A stretch of 64,000 nt of DNA from UBA6168 sp965222975 (GTDB taxonomy: Bacteria > Bacteroidota > Bacteroidia > Chitinophagales > Saprospiraceae). The stretch spans positions 62,001 to 126,000 of the forward strand of contig CBDCVJ010000064.1 of NCBI GenBank assembly GCA_965222975.1. Direction: 5' to 3'. The notes beneath the pieces are model-generated. The model was not told the origin of the DNA. It did not search any database and saw only the letters and a list, made by a program, of their open reading frames with translations. The number at the start of each line of letters is the position of its first letter. The first letter of the stretch is position 1. This document shows, in pieces, positions 44,317 to 54,927 of this stretch. Position numbers and translations under genes: made by a program.

Positions 44317-45888
44317 ATGTCAAACAAAGATCAATTCATTCAAGAAATAAATGCTGGTTACACTTTTAAAGGGAACTCGATCATTTTAGGGGGAGCCATG
44401 TACGATAAAACACCTATCAAGGATTGTTTGGTGAAAATCCCTTTAAAGATGATGAACCGACATGGCCTCATTGCAGGGGCGACTGGCTCTGGTAAAACCA
44501 AAACACTACAGATTATTGCCGAACAGCTTTCAGCAAATAGTATCCCCGTTTTACTCATGGACATGAAAGGCGACTTGAGCGGCATCGCAGTGCCGAGTGC
44601 AGGTCATCCAAAAATTGATGAGCGGCATGAAAATATTGGCATTCCGTTCACACCATCAGGCAGCCCTGTTGAATTCCTGACGTTATCGGATGAACCTGGT
44701 TCAAGGTTGAGGGCAACAGTGACCGAGTTTGGCCCTATTCTGCTTTCGAAAATTCTTGATTTGAGCGAAACGCAATCTGGTGTTTTGGCAGTTGTTTTTA
44801 AATATTGTGATGACCGAAAATGGGCTTTGGTTGATTTGAAAGATTTGAAAAAAGTATTGCAATATATCACAGGGGAAGGCAAGGCCGATTTTAAGGAAGA
44901 ATACGGAACAGTTTCTACAGTGTCGGTTGGGGCGATTATGAGGAAGATCGTAGAATTGGAACAGCAAGGCGCAGAAGTATTTTTCGGAGAAAGATCTTAC
45001 GAAGTTGATGACCTGTGCAGGTTAGATGAAAATGGAAAGGGCATGGTTTCAATAGTTCGTTTGACAGACATTCAAGGAAAACCAAAATTGTTTTCGACTT
45101 TTATGCTACAGATGCTGGCGGAAATTTATGCTTCCTTCCCGGAAGAGGGAGATATGGATTCACCAAAACTGGTCATTTTCATTGACGAAGCTCATCTTGT
45201 TTTTGAAAATGCTTCTGATGCATTGATGGATCAAATAGAAGCCATAATAAAGTTGATCCGTTCAAAAGGTGTCGGTATTTTCTTTGTAACCCAGAACCCT
45301 ACAGACGTTCCCGATGCTGTATTGGGACAACTTGGTTTAAAAATACAGCATGCCCTTCGTGCCTTCACGGCCAAGGACAGAAAGGCCATCAAATTGACAG
45401 CACAAAATTATCCTATAACTGAACACTACAAAATAGATACTTTGCTGACAGAACTTGGAATTGGAGAGGCATTGATTACTACTTTGAACGAAAAAGGGAT
45501 ACCGACACCTTTGGCTCATACGCTATTACGTGCCCCTCAGTCGAGAATGGATATTTTAACAAAAAAGGAAATTGATAAAATTATAGATGGTTCAACTATA
45601 ATTAAAAAATACAACGAAGTCATAGACAGGGAAAGTGCTTATGAAATCTTGAGCAAAAAAATTGAAATGGCTCAGGAGGAAGAGCATCAAGAAAAACTCA
45701 AAAAACAGAGCCAGGGAGGCCGCAGATCTTCCCGACGTGAAAAAAGCACTGTAGAGAAAGTATTGACCAGCACCACAACTCGTCAAATTGGAAGAACCGT
45801 TGCCCGTGAACTTACAAGAGGCTTATTGGGTGCGTTCGGGATCAAAACCACCCGGCGCAGATCATCAAAAAAATCGAGTTGGTTTTGA
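44317..45888 (+). CDS. HerA-like ATPase (DUF853 family)
   Basis: A 523-residue FtsK/HerA-superfamily ATPase. It has an N-terminal GGAMYDKTPIKDCLVKIPL stretch, Walker A in GATGSGKTKTLQ (about 52-60), Walker B in LVIFIDEAHLVF near 287, a sensor-like FFVTQNPTDVPDAVLGQLG and an arginine-containing C-terminal region. The tail (RRSSRREKSTVEK, RRSSKKSSWF) is basic. DUF853 proteins are widespread, and their cellular role is not firmly known to me; HerA relatives move DNA with nucleases. A nuclease gene lies directly upstream but with a MITE between, so a functional link is not claimed. Confidence 0.88.
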   Translation: MSNKDQFIQEINAGYTFKGNSIILGGAMYDKTPIKDCLVKIPLKMMNRHGLIAGATGSGKTKTLQIIAEQLSANSIPVLLMDMKGDLSGIAVPSAGHPKIDERHENIGIPFTPSGSPVEFLTLSDEPGSRLRATVTEFGPILLSKILDLSETQSGVLAVVFKYCDDRKWALVDLKDLKKVLQYITGEGKADFKEEYGTVSTVSVGAIMRKIVELEQQGAEVFFGERSYEVDDLCRLDENGKGMVSIVRLTDIQGKPKLFSTFMLQMLAEIYASFPEEGDMDSPKLVIFIDEAHLVFENASDALMDQIEAIIKLIRSKGVGIFFVTQNPTDVPDAVLGQLGLKIQHALRAFTAKDRKAIKLTAQNYPITEHYKIDTLLTELGIGEALITTLNEKGIPTPLAHTLLRAPQSRMDILTKKEIDKIIDGSTIIKKYNEVIDRESAYEILSKKIEMAQEEEHQEKLKKQSQGGRRSSRREKSTVEKVLTSTTTRQIGRTVARELTRGLLGAFGIKTTRRRSSKKSSWF

Positions 45889-46084
45889 GACAAATGGCTA
45901 AGGTTTTTTAGGATAAGAAAATCCAAAATTGGGATGGAAATCCTTTTGGTATAAAAATAGTATATAAAAATTTTGATATTAAAATTCGATTACATTTGAA
46001 AAATATGAACACGCCACCACCTTGTGCAAAAAAAAGATTTGAATAAAAAATTACACAAATTATAATTTTTTTGCTGTGAGATGG

Positions 46085-46113
46085 TTTGAGGTCAACTTTT
46101 CTTTCTAACTTTG
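46085..46113 (+). promoter_or_regulatory. Bacteroidota-type promoter before the PorP/SprF gene
   Basis: TTTG (46085-46088), a 17-base spacer and TAACTTTG (46106-46113) precede ATG 46139 by 25 bases. This is one of the cleaner promoters in the window. Confidence 0.6.
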
Positions 46114-46138
46114 ACCCGACCAAAACTATACATGTCCC

Positions 46139-47107
46139 ATGAACAGATTACCATTAATGTTGGTGATGTGCCTTTTATTAGGTGCAGCCACAGAGGTTTC
46201 TTCACAACAACTTTCCCTTTTTACTCAATATCGGGAAAATCAATCCATTATCAACCCGGCAGCCGTCGGGAGCAATTTTCTTTCCTACAACCAAAACCTA
46301 AGTTTCGGCATATCCCACAGAGTGCAGTGGCAGGGCTTTGATGGATCGCCCAAAACGTCCGTGCTGAGGGGGGAATATCTATACCCAACTGGAGGTGCAG
46401 TTAGCTTATTGTCAGGTGGTTACATCATCAATGACCAAACAGGGCCAACCGGTTTCACTGGTCTATATGGAAGGATTGGCGGCTTGCTTTCTGATGATCC
46501 ATATTATAGTGGCATTTCAGTCGGCCTCTCTATGGGAGCAGTGCAGTACAGGGTTAATTCTTCAGAAATAAGGTTAAGGCAAAGTGGCGACATCCTTGAC
46601 GGGCAGGATGTTAATAAACTCTACCCCGATGTGGGAGTAGGTGTTTTTGCCTATGCCCTGTTGGACGGAGGTATTTTTGATGAAGATTATGTTTATGGAG
46701 GGATTTCCATTCCACAAGCATTGGGCCTTGATCTTTCATTTCAAAATGAAAACGGCGAGTTCGTCACTCAACGTCTTCGGCATTATTATGCAATGATTGG
46801 GCTTTACAAATTTTTCCGGGATGAAGGGTTTCTCGAACCTTCCGTATGGGTTAAATATGTTCCCAACGCTCCCCTGAATGTCGATATCAACCTTCGGTAT
46901 CAACTTGCTCAAAACTTTTGGTTGGGACTTGGTGGTTCAACTTCCCAAAGTATGCACATCGAAGGTGGGTTCCTTTTAGGCGAAAACCTTGGCTTTGATA
47001 ATACCATAAAAATAGGCTACGGCTACGATTACTCTTTTAGTTCATTCGGCCCTTATACTGGAGGGGCACATGAAATTAACGTAACCTATTCCATTGACAA
47101 TCAATGA
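46139..47107 (+). CDS. PorP/SprF family type IX secretion outer-membrane protein
   Basis: A 322-residue outer-membrane beta-barrel protein. A signal peptide (LPLMLVMCLLLGAATEVSSQ) is followed by the family hallmark LSLFTQYRENQSIINPAAVGS and then QNLSFGISHRVQWQGFDGSPKT, and it ends in alternating beta strands. PorP/SprF proteins assist secretion or surface anchoring of type B CTD cargo by T9SS. The next gene, 95 bases downstream, encodes precisely such a cargo, so they form a cargo-specific pair. The length is typical. Confidence 0.92.
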   Translation: MNRLPLMLVMCLLLGAATEVSSQQLSLFTQYRENQSIINPAAVGSNFLSYNQNLSFGISHRVQWQGFDGSPKTSVLRGEYLYPTGGAVSLLSGGYIINDQTGPTGFTGLYGRIGGLLSDDPYYSGISVGLSMGAVQYRVNSSEIRLRQSGDILDGQDVNKLYPDVGVGVFAYALLDGGIFDEDYVYGGISIPQALGLDLSFQNENGEFVTQRLRHYYAMIGLYKFFRDEGFLEPSVWVKYVPNAPLNVDINLRYQLAQNFWLGLGGSTSQSMHIEGGFLLGENLGFDNTIKIGYGYDYSFSSFGPYTGGAHEINVTYSIDNQ

Positions 47108-47202
47108 ATTTGAAAAAAAAAAGGTGCTTCTTGATTGTTTTTTGTTAGCTCCTTTCACTTGTTCCAAACTTTATTAGAGAATATCCCAAACTCAATTACA
47201 TC

Positions 47203-50200
47203 ATGAAGAACATTTCCATTTTATTCGTACTCTCTTTTCTCTTTTTTGCCCAGTTCGCTTGGGCACAACCAACCTTTTACATCAGTCCAGAATTTCAACT
47301 TGTGGATAAAGATGATCAAGTTTGCTATGAGTTGAAAACAAGAGATTTTTCATTTATCCTTAGTACAAGTTTCACTATTCAATGGGACCCAGGTGTCGCT
47401 AATAATGCATTCATAGATCCAAGTAGCTTACATCCAGAAATTACTGGTTTAGACATGTCGGATTTTATGGTGAACAACGATGAAGGTTATTTGACGTTTG
47501 ATTGGTCGAATGGACAACCATGTGATACAGATGATCCTTCCGCTAATGAAACCATTGATGATGAAGAGGTCATATTTGAGTTCTGTTTCACTGCGGTAGG
47601 TGTTTATGGCAATCATACTGCTATAGAAATAGTTGATGAACCTGTAGATATCGTTGTCAAGAGGTATAACACGAATTGCCAGAACATAATGCCTGGAAGT
47701 GTAGGTGGCAGTGGTAATGGATTTACCTTTGATGCCTTTCTATCCATCGGCACCGAACCTTTGATAGTAAACATTTCCTCGGCGGATGGCTTCCAAGGCG
47801 ATAACGTATGTATTGATTTTACTGTTGAGAATTTTGATAATCTCGTTTCCACTCAATATTATATTTTCTGGGATCCTAACATTTTATTATTTGAAAGTGC
47901 ATTGCCCAGTGGGTTACCTGCATTTAGCTCTGGAAGTTTAGGCCTTACCAATGTGGATCAGGGAATGATTGCAGTCTCGTGGAACGCTGTAGGGAATCCT
48001 GTGTCAGTTCCAGATGGGACGCAGATTCTTGAGCTATGTTTCAAAATAATTGGTAGTTGTGGACAGAGTTCGCCCATCTATATTGATGACAGTGCAGAAG
48101 ACGAGATTGAAATTATCGACGGCGTTACAGTTGGGACGAATGGTACAAACATAGGGCTTCTTGATAACCCCGGCGAAGTCTCTGTAAAATGCTTCAACCC
48201 GAACGGCATTAATATGACCATTGAAGATAAGGATGTGTGCCCTGGTGAAACATTTACCGTTGATATAACTGTTAGCAATTTTGACGATGTTGCAATGCTT
48301 CAATATGGTTTGAAATGGAATCCTTCTATAATTCAATTGCTCAACACATCGGATGATGGTATTTCGTTTCCGCCCAATGATGATGATGAACCATGTTTCC
48401 AATATGATAGCCCAGGTACATTAAAAACCTTTCCGTCGTTGGGTAGAATCGAAGTGGATTGGAACGGAGGCTTCTGGGGCTGTTCGCTGTTTGATGGGGA
48501 AGTTTTGATGCGGCTTCATTTCAGGGCAGTTGGCCCCGGTGGCACTAATTCTACCATTTCAGTAATAAACCCAATCTTAGTCGATTTGGTAGGTGGGCAG
48601 GTGCAGAATGTAGGAATAAATAATGACAATGGCTTTGTGTCAATATGCGAACTGACTGGCCCTACTTTAATAGCCGCATCGGACGAGTTGAACCCCGGCG
48701 AAAATGTATGTGTGGAAATAACAGCGCTTGATTTTCAGGATATCACCGGCACATTTTATAATATTTCATGGGAGCCCGCAATACTTTCGTATACCGGTGT
48801 GCAAAATTTCAACCTTCCGGGATTGGGGCCTTTCAATTTCATTCCAAGTCAAGCACAGACATTGGGTGATCTGGGCGTAGGGTGGGACAGTAACACCCCT
48901 GTGAGTGTGCCTGATGGTACAGTCTTGTTTGAAATTTGCTTCGATGTTATTGGTAACCCTGATTCCTGTTCAGCAATTCAGTTTACGGATAATTTTGTTC
49001 CTATTGAAATTTTGACTGCCCAATCCAATGGCACAGACGTTGGCCTCAATGGCCAGCAGGGGGAAGTTTGTGTTTTAGATCCATTTGATTTTTTCATGTC
49101 AGCATCGGATGTCTTTGGCCAGCAAGGCCAACAAGTTTATGTAGATGTATTTGTGGAAAATTTCATTCAATTAAAGCGCCTGAAACATTCAATAAATTGG
49201 ACCAACAGTATTATCCAGTATGACAGCCTTGTATCTACAGGTGCTATTCCGGGATTTAACAATACCCATTTTGATGACTCACCACCGGATATTAACAATG
49301 GGCAAATGATCGTAGACTGGAGCACTAATGACATCAACGGTGTAACAGTGCCAGATGGCACATCAATTTTTAGATTGTACTTTACCATTCTTGGAAACCC
49401 TGGTCAGTGCAGTGGAGTAAAAATTAACGATTGGACAACGGCGATTGTAGTCAATTCCGCCCTGACTGGAAATGCCAATTTAGGGATGGATGCCACGGAT
49501 GGTTCCGTTTGTGTCAGCCAGAGCTTTATCTCTGTTGTCAGTTCAGTGGTCACTGAAGTGGACTGCCCTTCTACGCCAAATGGAAGCATTGACCTAACTA
49601 TGGAAGGTGGGTCTGGTAATTATAATTATTCATGGATAGGGGCTGGTGTCGTACCAAACAATGAAGATCAATTTGGTCTGTCTGCTGGTCCATACGCGGT
49701 AACAGTTACAGATATTGATAACCCTTCGCTAAAAGCTGAGATGGATTTTCAAATAGTATTAAGCCCTAATGCTCCTATTGCTGATGCTGGGGTTGATACT
49801 TCGTTTTCATGTGTCAGCGGCGTTTCTACCTTGACTTTGAATGGCAGTGGCTCTACTCAAACGGGAGTTACATATTTTTGGGAAAACTCTGGATCAGGTT
49901 TTCCAGGAATTATTGTTAGTGATACAACTACACTACATCCTACAGTTATAGGTGGCTCGGAATATACACTTACGGTGACTCAAACTGCGACTGGGTGTGT
50001 CGTACAAGATGTCGTTAATATATCTTCCCCAATACATCCGACGCCTTACATAGTAGATACCTTAACAACAGAAATTTCTTGTGCCGAGGACAGTATCCAT
50101 TTGAATGGAGGTATGCCACAATTTGTATTCAACTTTGAATGGATTGCTGGAACTGGAGGAAATATTGTGCCCGGAACAGAATCAACTATGCAGCCAATAG

Positions 50201-52833
50201 TCACCGAACCTGCTTGGTACTATCTTCGGATGTGGCACCCTTTTACCGGTTGTGAAGAAACAGATAGTATTTTCATTGAAGAAAATCGAATAGATCCAAT
50301 TGCAAATGCTGGCCAAGATACTTTAATGAGATGCGGCGATAGTGAAATAGTATTGGATGGTAGCAACTCTACAATGGCAAATACCACTTTTCAATGGGTG
50401 CCTATAATTGGAGGTGAAATTTGTGGGCCAACCAACCAGCCTAATATAAATGCCTGTACACCAGGTACCTACCAATTAGCGATAACTGATACTTTAAATG
50501 GGTGCGTTTCTTTAGATGAATTGGTCATTGTTGGTGATACGCTTAGGCCAGATGCAAATGCTGGGCTTGATACTGCACTCACTTGTATTGTTGATGAAAT
50601 AATGCTCGATGGGACAGGATCATCGCAAGGCGCAGATATAATTTATACTTGGCTTGACCCAATGAAAATAGTGGTAGGCAATGCTATTACCTTATCTGTC
50701 GCAATACCGGGTATTTATACACTGGAAGTTGAAGACACATCAAATAATTGTGTTGCTTCTTCTGAAGTTGAGGTGATCAACAATCAAGACTTTCCAAATG
50801 CAATAGCTGTAGATGATCTGCAAATAACCTGTAATGAAGACACCGCAACGCTGGATGGAACTGGCTCATCCACTGGCGTCGAATTTATTTATGAGTGGAT
50901 GTCGCAAACTGCGGGTTTGGTGAGTACAGATTTGATGACCCAGGTGACTGAGCCAGGTACTTATACTTTAACAGTTACCAATACAGAAAATGATTGTCAA
51001 TCAGATACTACAATTATCGTCGAAGATTTGGATGACCCAATTCCAGTAGATGTGGGACTTGATACATTCATTGGTTGTGCCGATATCCTATTGGAAGGTT
51101 CATTTACTTCCAACAATCAAAACCCACAAATTCAATGGAGTGGCCCTGGTATTAATTGCATTACGGATGGCACATCCCTAACTCCTACCATAGCATGCCC
51201 AGGTGTGTATAAAATGATCGTATTTGATCCGTTGACAGGGTGTTTAGGTGAAGACTCATTAACGGTGAACCCGGACATGGAGCCACCAATGATTAGTGCT
51301 GGCGATGATGCGGATTTCCCATGTAGCGTTGATGAATTAGAATTGAACGGAACATCTGACATAACTGATGTAACCATTATATGGGAAGGAAATGATCCAA
51401 TTACAAATGCCAACACTTTGAGCCCAACTATCATTGCGCCAGGTGTTTACGAATTGACGGTAACTTCTAACCTGAACAATTGCAGCAGTAGCGATATTGT
51501 CAATATTTCAGCTCCAACGCTTCCAACTGCATTGATTGAAGGAGACACAATGGTGGACTGCGCCGACCCGACCCTGACTTTATCGGGAGCAGGTTCTTCA
51601 CCTAATGTAACTTACTTCTGGGTAGCCAATTCAGGAGGCATCATTCCAGCAGGGCAGGAAATGGAAGCCGAGGTGACAGTGCCTGCTGGTGGTTATGTAC
51701 TTACTGTAACAGACGATCTTGGGTGTACAGGAACGACTTCGCATATCGTTGACCCAAATATGGATCAACCTATAGCTGATGCCGGAAGTGATGCTGAAAT
51801 ACCATGTAATGGAAATACCGCAACCCTTGATGCAAGTGGTTCCGACGCAGGTATGACTTATTTATGGGCTGATGCCCAAAATAATATTGTAGGGACTGGG
51901 TTAACGGTACAAGTCTCAGAGTCAGGTATTTATACATTGACTGTAACAAACCCTGACAACCAATGCCAAGGATTTGCTGAGGTGGTGGTAAATATGGCAA
52001 CTGCCGGAGATACACTTGCAGAGGCCAGTTTCGATCATGACCCATGCGAATTGGAAGCTATGCTGCTTGGCAACCTGCCTGCTGGTGCAACTGGTGTTTG
52101 GACTACTTCTTCTGGCGCTGCGATTGAAGACGCGACGGCGGAGACAACCTTAACCACTGGGCTTAACGAAGGTGATAATATTTTCAACTGGACGCTTTCA
52201 CTAGGTACCTGCGAAAATTATTCAACTGCTCAGGTCATCATCGATATAGACCAATCTGTACCCAGTCCTGTTGATGATGAAACCGTACTTGTTCCTGGTA
52301 CAAAGGGCGAAGTTGCCTTCAACGTTTTAGAAAATGATGTTTATGATCCTGCACTTACCACGTTTAATGTTTTGACTGCCGACATACCAGGTGAAGTCAA
52401 TTTTACCGCAGATGGCATCATTACTTATAACAAGATAAAATGCTTTGTAGGGGTTGTGGAAATTGAATACGAACTCTGCAACAATAATTGCCCAGAGCTT
52501 TGCCAGACTGCCATTTTATCTATTACTGTAGAACCCGACGAAGATGATGCATGCGGGGAAGCTCCCAATGGCATTACTCCTAATGGTGACGGTGTAAACG
52601 ACGAATTGGTATTTGATGAACTCCTGAATACGACAGAAGAGTATCCGAACAACGAAATCATCATTTTCAATCGGTGGGGTGATGTTGTTTATCAAGCGAA
52701 ACCTTATCAGAACGATTGGTCTGGCGAAAACAATGGGGGTAATCAATTGCCACATGCTACTTATTATTACATTTTACGGCTCGACCTTGCCAGTGGTGAG
52801 ATCATAAGAGGGGATGTGACTATTATGAAATAG
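47203..52833 (+). CDS. Giant cohesin-like/PKD-repeat protein with gliding-motility (type B) C-terminal domain
   Basis: A 1876-residue secreted protein. The signal peptide is ISILFVLSFLFFAQFAWAQ. Residues 20-770 contain five cohesin-like beta-sandwich domains of about 150 residues each (pattern GDNVCIDFTVENFD, then ...W.P.i....., then VPDGT.l.elCF...G). One SprB-like repeat lies near 780. About nine PKD/Ig-like repeats follow (pattern ADAG.D....C....L.GSGS....Y.W........T.....PG.Y.LTVT). The last 90 residues are a CHU_C domain (NGITPNGDGVNDELVF...NRWGDVVYQ). The adjacent PorP/SprF gene supports T9SS export. No dockerin partner is seen in the window. Confidence 0.9.
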   Translation: MKNISILFVLSFLFFAQFAWAQPTFYISPEFQLVDKDDQVCYELKTRDFSFILSTSFTIQWDPGVANNAFIDPSSLHPEITGLDMSDFMVNNDEGYLTFDWSNGQPCDTDDPSANETIDDEEVIFEFCFTAVGVYGNHTAIEIVDEPVDIVVKRYNTNCQNIMPGSVGGSGNGFTFDAFLSIGTEPLIVNISSADGFQGDNVCIDFTVENFDNLVSTQYYIFWDPNILLFESALPSGLPAFSSGSLGLTNVDQGMIAVSWNAVGNPVSVPDGTQILELCFKIIGSCGQSSPIYIDDSAEDEIEIIDGVTVGTNGTNIGLLDNPGEVSVKCFNPNGINMTIEDKDVCPGETFTVDITVSNFDDVAMLQYGLKWNPSIIQLLNTSDDGISFPPNDDDEPCFQYDSPGTLKTFPSLGRIEVDWNGGFWGCSLFDGEVLMRLHFRAVGPGGTNSTISVINPILVDLVGGQVQNVGINNDNGFVSICELTGPTLIAASDELNPGENVCVEITALDFQDITGTFYNISWEPAILSYTGVQNFNLPGLGPFNFIPSQAQTLGDLGVGWDSNTPVSVPDGTVLFEICFDVIGNPDSCSAIQFTDNFVPIEILTAQSNGTDVGLNGQQGEVCVLDPFDFFMSASDVFGQQGQQVYVDVFVENFIQLKRLKHSINWTNSIIQYDSLVSTGAIPGFNNTHFDDSPPDINNGQMIVDWSTNDINGVTVPDGTSIFRLYFTILGNPGQCSGVKINDWTTAIVVNSALTGNANLGMDATDGSVCVSQSFISVVSSVVTEVDCPSTPNGSIDLTMEGGSGNYNYSWIGAGVVPNNEDQFGLSAGPYAVTVTDIDNPSLKAEMDFQIVLSPNAPIADAGVDTSFSCVSGVSTLTLNGSGSTQTGVTYFWENSGSGFPGIIVSDTTTLHPTVIGGSEYTLTVTQTATGCVVQDVVNISSPIHPTPYIVDTLTTEISCAEDSIHLNGGMPQFVFNFEWIAGTGGNIVPGTESTMQPIVTEPAWYYLRMWHPFTGCEETDSIFIEENRIDPIANAGQDTLMRCGDSEIVLDGSNSTMANTTFQWVPIIGGEICGPTNQPNINACTPGTYQLAITDTLNGCVSLDELVIVGDTLRPDANAGLDTALTCIVDEIMLDGTGSSQGADIIYTWLDPMKIVVGNAITLSVAIPGIYTLEVEDTSNNCVASSEVEVINNQDFPNAIAVDDLQITCNEDTATLDGTGSSTGVEFIYEWMSQTAGLVSTDLMTQVTEPGTYTLTVTNTENDCQSDTTIIVEDLDDPIPVDVGLDTFIGCADILLEGSFTSNNQNPQIQWSGPGINCITDGTSLTPTIACPGVYKMIVFDPLTGCLGEDSLTVNPDMEPPMISAGDDADFPCSVDELELNGTSDITDVTIIWEGNDPITNANTLSPTIIAPGVYELTVTSNLNNCSSSDIVNISAPTLPTALIEGDTMVDCADPTLTLSGAGSSPNVTYFWVANSGGIIPAGQEMEAEVTVPAGGYVLTVTDDLGCTGTTSHIVDPNMDQPIADAGSDAEIPCNGNTATLDASGSDAGMTYLWADAQNNIVGTGLTVQVSESGIYTLTVTNPDNQCQGFAEVVVNMATAGDTLAEASFDHDPCELEAMLLGNLPAGATGVWTTSSGAAIEDATAETTLTTGLNEGDNIFNWTLSLGTCENYSTAQVIIDIDQSVPSPVDDETVLVPGTKGEVAFNVLENDVYDPALTTFNVLTADIPGEVNFTADGIITYNKIKCFVGVVEIEYELCNNNCPELCQTAILSITVEPDEDDACGEAPNGITPNGDGVNDELVFDELLNTTEEYPNNEIIIFNRWGDVVYQAKPYQNDWSGENNGGNQLPHATYYYILRLDLASGEIIRGDVTIMK

Positions 52834-52868
52834 GTTGGGAAAAGCAGAAAATAAAATTAATTCAGATG

Positions 52869-52899
52869 GGAGGCATATCGAAATATGCCTCCTTTTTTT
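52869..52899 (+). terminator. Terminator after the type B cargo gene
   Basis: GGAGGCATAT (52869-52878), loop CGAA, ATATGCCTCC (52883-52892), then seven T's. Confidence 0.9.
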
Positions 52900-53026
52900 A
52901 TTATTGCTTCCAAACTACAATTTCAGTAAGCACTTTAAAATAGCGTTCGTATTTAAAAAAAAACGCCCCAAAATGTACGCACCTTGTTAATCATTGACCG
53001 TCCATCATCTATCAACAAAAAAATAT

Positions 53027-54139
53027 ATGTCCAACCAAAAAAAGCACATTGACATTTTCAAGCCATACCTATTAGGCAACCCGGGATATAAAGGAGGAAA
53101 AACCTTAGGTGAAATAAAAACTAAAGCCAAAAAAATCTACAAACTGTCCTCAAACGAAAATTTGTTGGGTACATCTCCAAAAGCAAAAAAGGCTTTCCGC
53201 AAATCCCTCCAAGACATCAATCAGTACCCAGATCGTACCACGACCCGCCTGCAAGATGCTCTTGCAGCATTTTATGAAAATCAATTAAACCCAGATAATT
53301 TCATGGCTGGCAATGCTGGTTCAGAAGTGATCGAACATATAATCAGGGCCTTTCTTGGGGAAGGGTTGGAGTGCATTGTTTCTAATCCTTGCTTCATGCC
53401 TTACATCATGTTTTCAGAATGGCAAGGCGCCAAAATAGTGGATGTTCCGCTGCTTATGCCTAATTACAGCTTGGATGTACAAGGCATTTTAAATGCGGTC
53501 AATGATAACACTCGGCTTATATTTCTAACCTCTCCTAACAATCCAACTGGCACCTACATCCCTAAAAAGGATCTGGATGAAGTAATCAATAATTTACCCG
53601 AACATGTGGTAGCTGTGTTAGATGAAGTGTACTATCATTTTGCAGATGCTAAAGATTACACGACTGCAATGCCTTACGTACAGGCTGGTAAAAATGTAAT
53701 AGCCATTAACAGTTTTTCCAAAACCTATGGCATGGCAGCTTTGAGAGTTGGATATGGATATTCGACCCCAGAACTTGCAAGTTATGTACGTCGCCTTAGC
53801 AAACCATTTTTGATCAACAAACCAACCATGAATGCGGCGATCGCCGCATTAGGAGACAAGGAGTTTATTGAGAAAATAGTTCGATTAGTTCAGAATGAGA
53901 GAGAACGGATTTACCCAAAGTTGGATAAAATTGGCATTCAATATTGGAAGTCACAGGGAAATTTTATCATGGTCAAACCTGAAATGGGTGAATTTGAATT
54001 CGAGGAAAAAATGTTACAGGAGGGAATCATGGTGCGACCAGTCGGAAGTTTTGGGGCCCCTGGGTGTGTTCGAATAACAATAGGGACTAAAGCGGCAAAT
54101 AATGCGCTCATTAAAGCTTTGAAAAAAGTCTGCAATTAA
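53027..54139 (+). CDS. hisC: Histidinol-phosphate aminotransferase
   Basis: A 370-residue PLP enzyme of aminotransferase class I/II. KLSSNENLLGTSPKA is the N-terminal HisC-type motif, TSPNNPTGT and DEVYYHFA carry cofactor contacts, and the PLP lysine is in NSFSKTYGMAALRVGY. HisC converts imidazole acetol phosphate to histidinol phosphate, but many relatives act on aromatic or other keto acids, and no his gene is adjacent. The start is ATG 53027. Its stop overlaps the convergent dapF stop by three bases (54136-54139), so there is no terminator between them. Confidence 0.83.
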   Translation: MSNQKKHIDIFKPYLLGNPGYKGGKTLGEIKTKAKKIYKLSSNENLLGTSPKAKKAFRKSLQDINQYPDRTTTRLQDALAAFYENQLNPDNFMAGNAGSEVIEHIIRAFLGEGLECIVSNPCFMPYIMFSEWQGAKIVDVPLLMPNYSLDVQGILNAVNDNTRLIFLTSPNNPTGTYIPKKDLDEVINNLPEHVVAVLDEVYYHFADAKDYTTAMPYVQAGKNVIAINSFSKTYGMAALRVGYGYSTPELASYVRRLSKPFLINKPTMNAAIAALGDKEFIEKIVRLVQNERERIYPKLDKIGIQYWKSQGNFIMVKPEMGEFEFEEKMLQEGIMVRPVGSFGAPGCVRITIGTKAANNALIKALKKVCN

Positions 54140-54927
54140 TAAAAATAGGAGCCTTCAAAAACCCTTACGGCTGGACCGCAAAGCCATACATCGCTAAAAT
54201 AACCATTCTCTTTTTCCAGTTTCACTTTTAGACTTCCCCCTTTCGTGTCAATAGCTATTTCGCTCTTTTTCAAACCATTAGATTGGGAATAAGAAGTAGC
54301 AATCGCAGCTGCCGTTACTCCTGTACCGCAAGAGAGCGTTTCTCCCTCAACCCCTCGTTCATAGGTAGCTACAGAAATTCCTTTGTCATTTTTTTCTACA
54401 AAATTTACGTTAATGCCTTCCTTCCGAAACCGATCAGAATAACGGATCACCTGTCCACTTTCATGCACATTAATATCTGATAAATCTTCAACAAATATGA
54501 CATAATGAGGTGAGCCAGTGTCCAATATAAAATGGTCTTCACCGTTTTCAATATTTGCAACGTCTCCCATTTTCAAGTCAACCCAACCATTGTCGTGAAC
54601 GATGGCCTCATGTGCTCCATCAGTTGCCAGAAAACAGCATGTATTTTCTATTATACCCAATGATTTAGCAAAAGCAACAATGCACCTTCCACCATTGCCG
54701 CACATTGAACTCTCATTGCCATCAGAGTTGAAATAGATCATTTCAAAATCGTAGCCTTCATTATTTTGCAACAGAATCAATCCGTCGGCTCCAATGCCAA
54801 ACCTTCGGTCGCACATGCGTTTAATGACTTCGGTATCTTCTTTTGTTAGAAAAACTTTGCTTCGATTATCGATAAGGACGAAATCATTGCCTGTGCCTTG
54901 ATATTTGCAGAATGGAATTTTTTGCAT
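54136..54927 (-). CDS. dapF: Diaminopimelate epimerase
   Basis: A 263-residue epimerase that interconverts LL- and meso-diaminopimelate for lysine and peptidoglycan synthesis. The two catalytic cysteines are in SSMCGNGGRC and ETLSCGTGVTA. KYQGTGNDFVLID at the start and DRRFGIGADG are family motifs. Length and start (ATG 54927) are normal. A TAATTTTG box on the - strand (54950-54957) lies 22 bases upstream and is a plausible -7 element. It converges with hisC. Confidence 0.95.
   Translation of the reverse strand: MQKIPFCKYQGTGNDFVLIDNRSKVFLTKEDTEVIKRMCDRRFGIGADGLILLQNNEGYDFEMIYFNSDGNESSMCGNGGRCIVAFAKSLGIIENTCCFLATDGAHEAIVHDNGWVDLKMGDVANIENGEDHFILDTGSPHYVIFVEDLSDINVHESGQVIRYSDRFRKEGINVNFVEKNDKGISVATYERGVEGETLSCGTGVTAAAIATSYSQSNGLKKSEIAIDTKGGSLKVKLEKENGYFSDVWLCGPAVRVFEGSYFY

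Noticed and set aside
43197..45888. Endonuclease plus HerA-like ATPase as a nuclease-HerA defence pair
   Set aside because: The nuclease has a membrane anchor and EndoG-type fold, the genes are separated by a MITE copy, and DUF853 ATPases are common housekeeping proteins.
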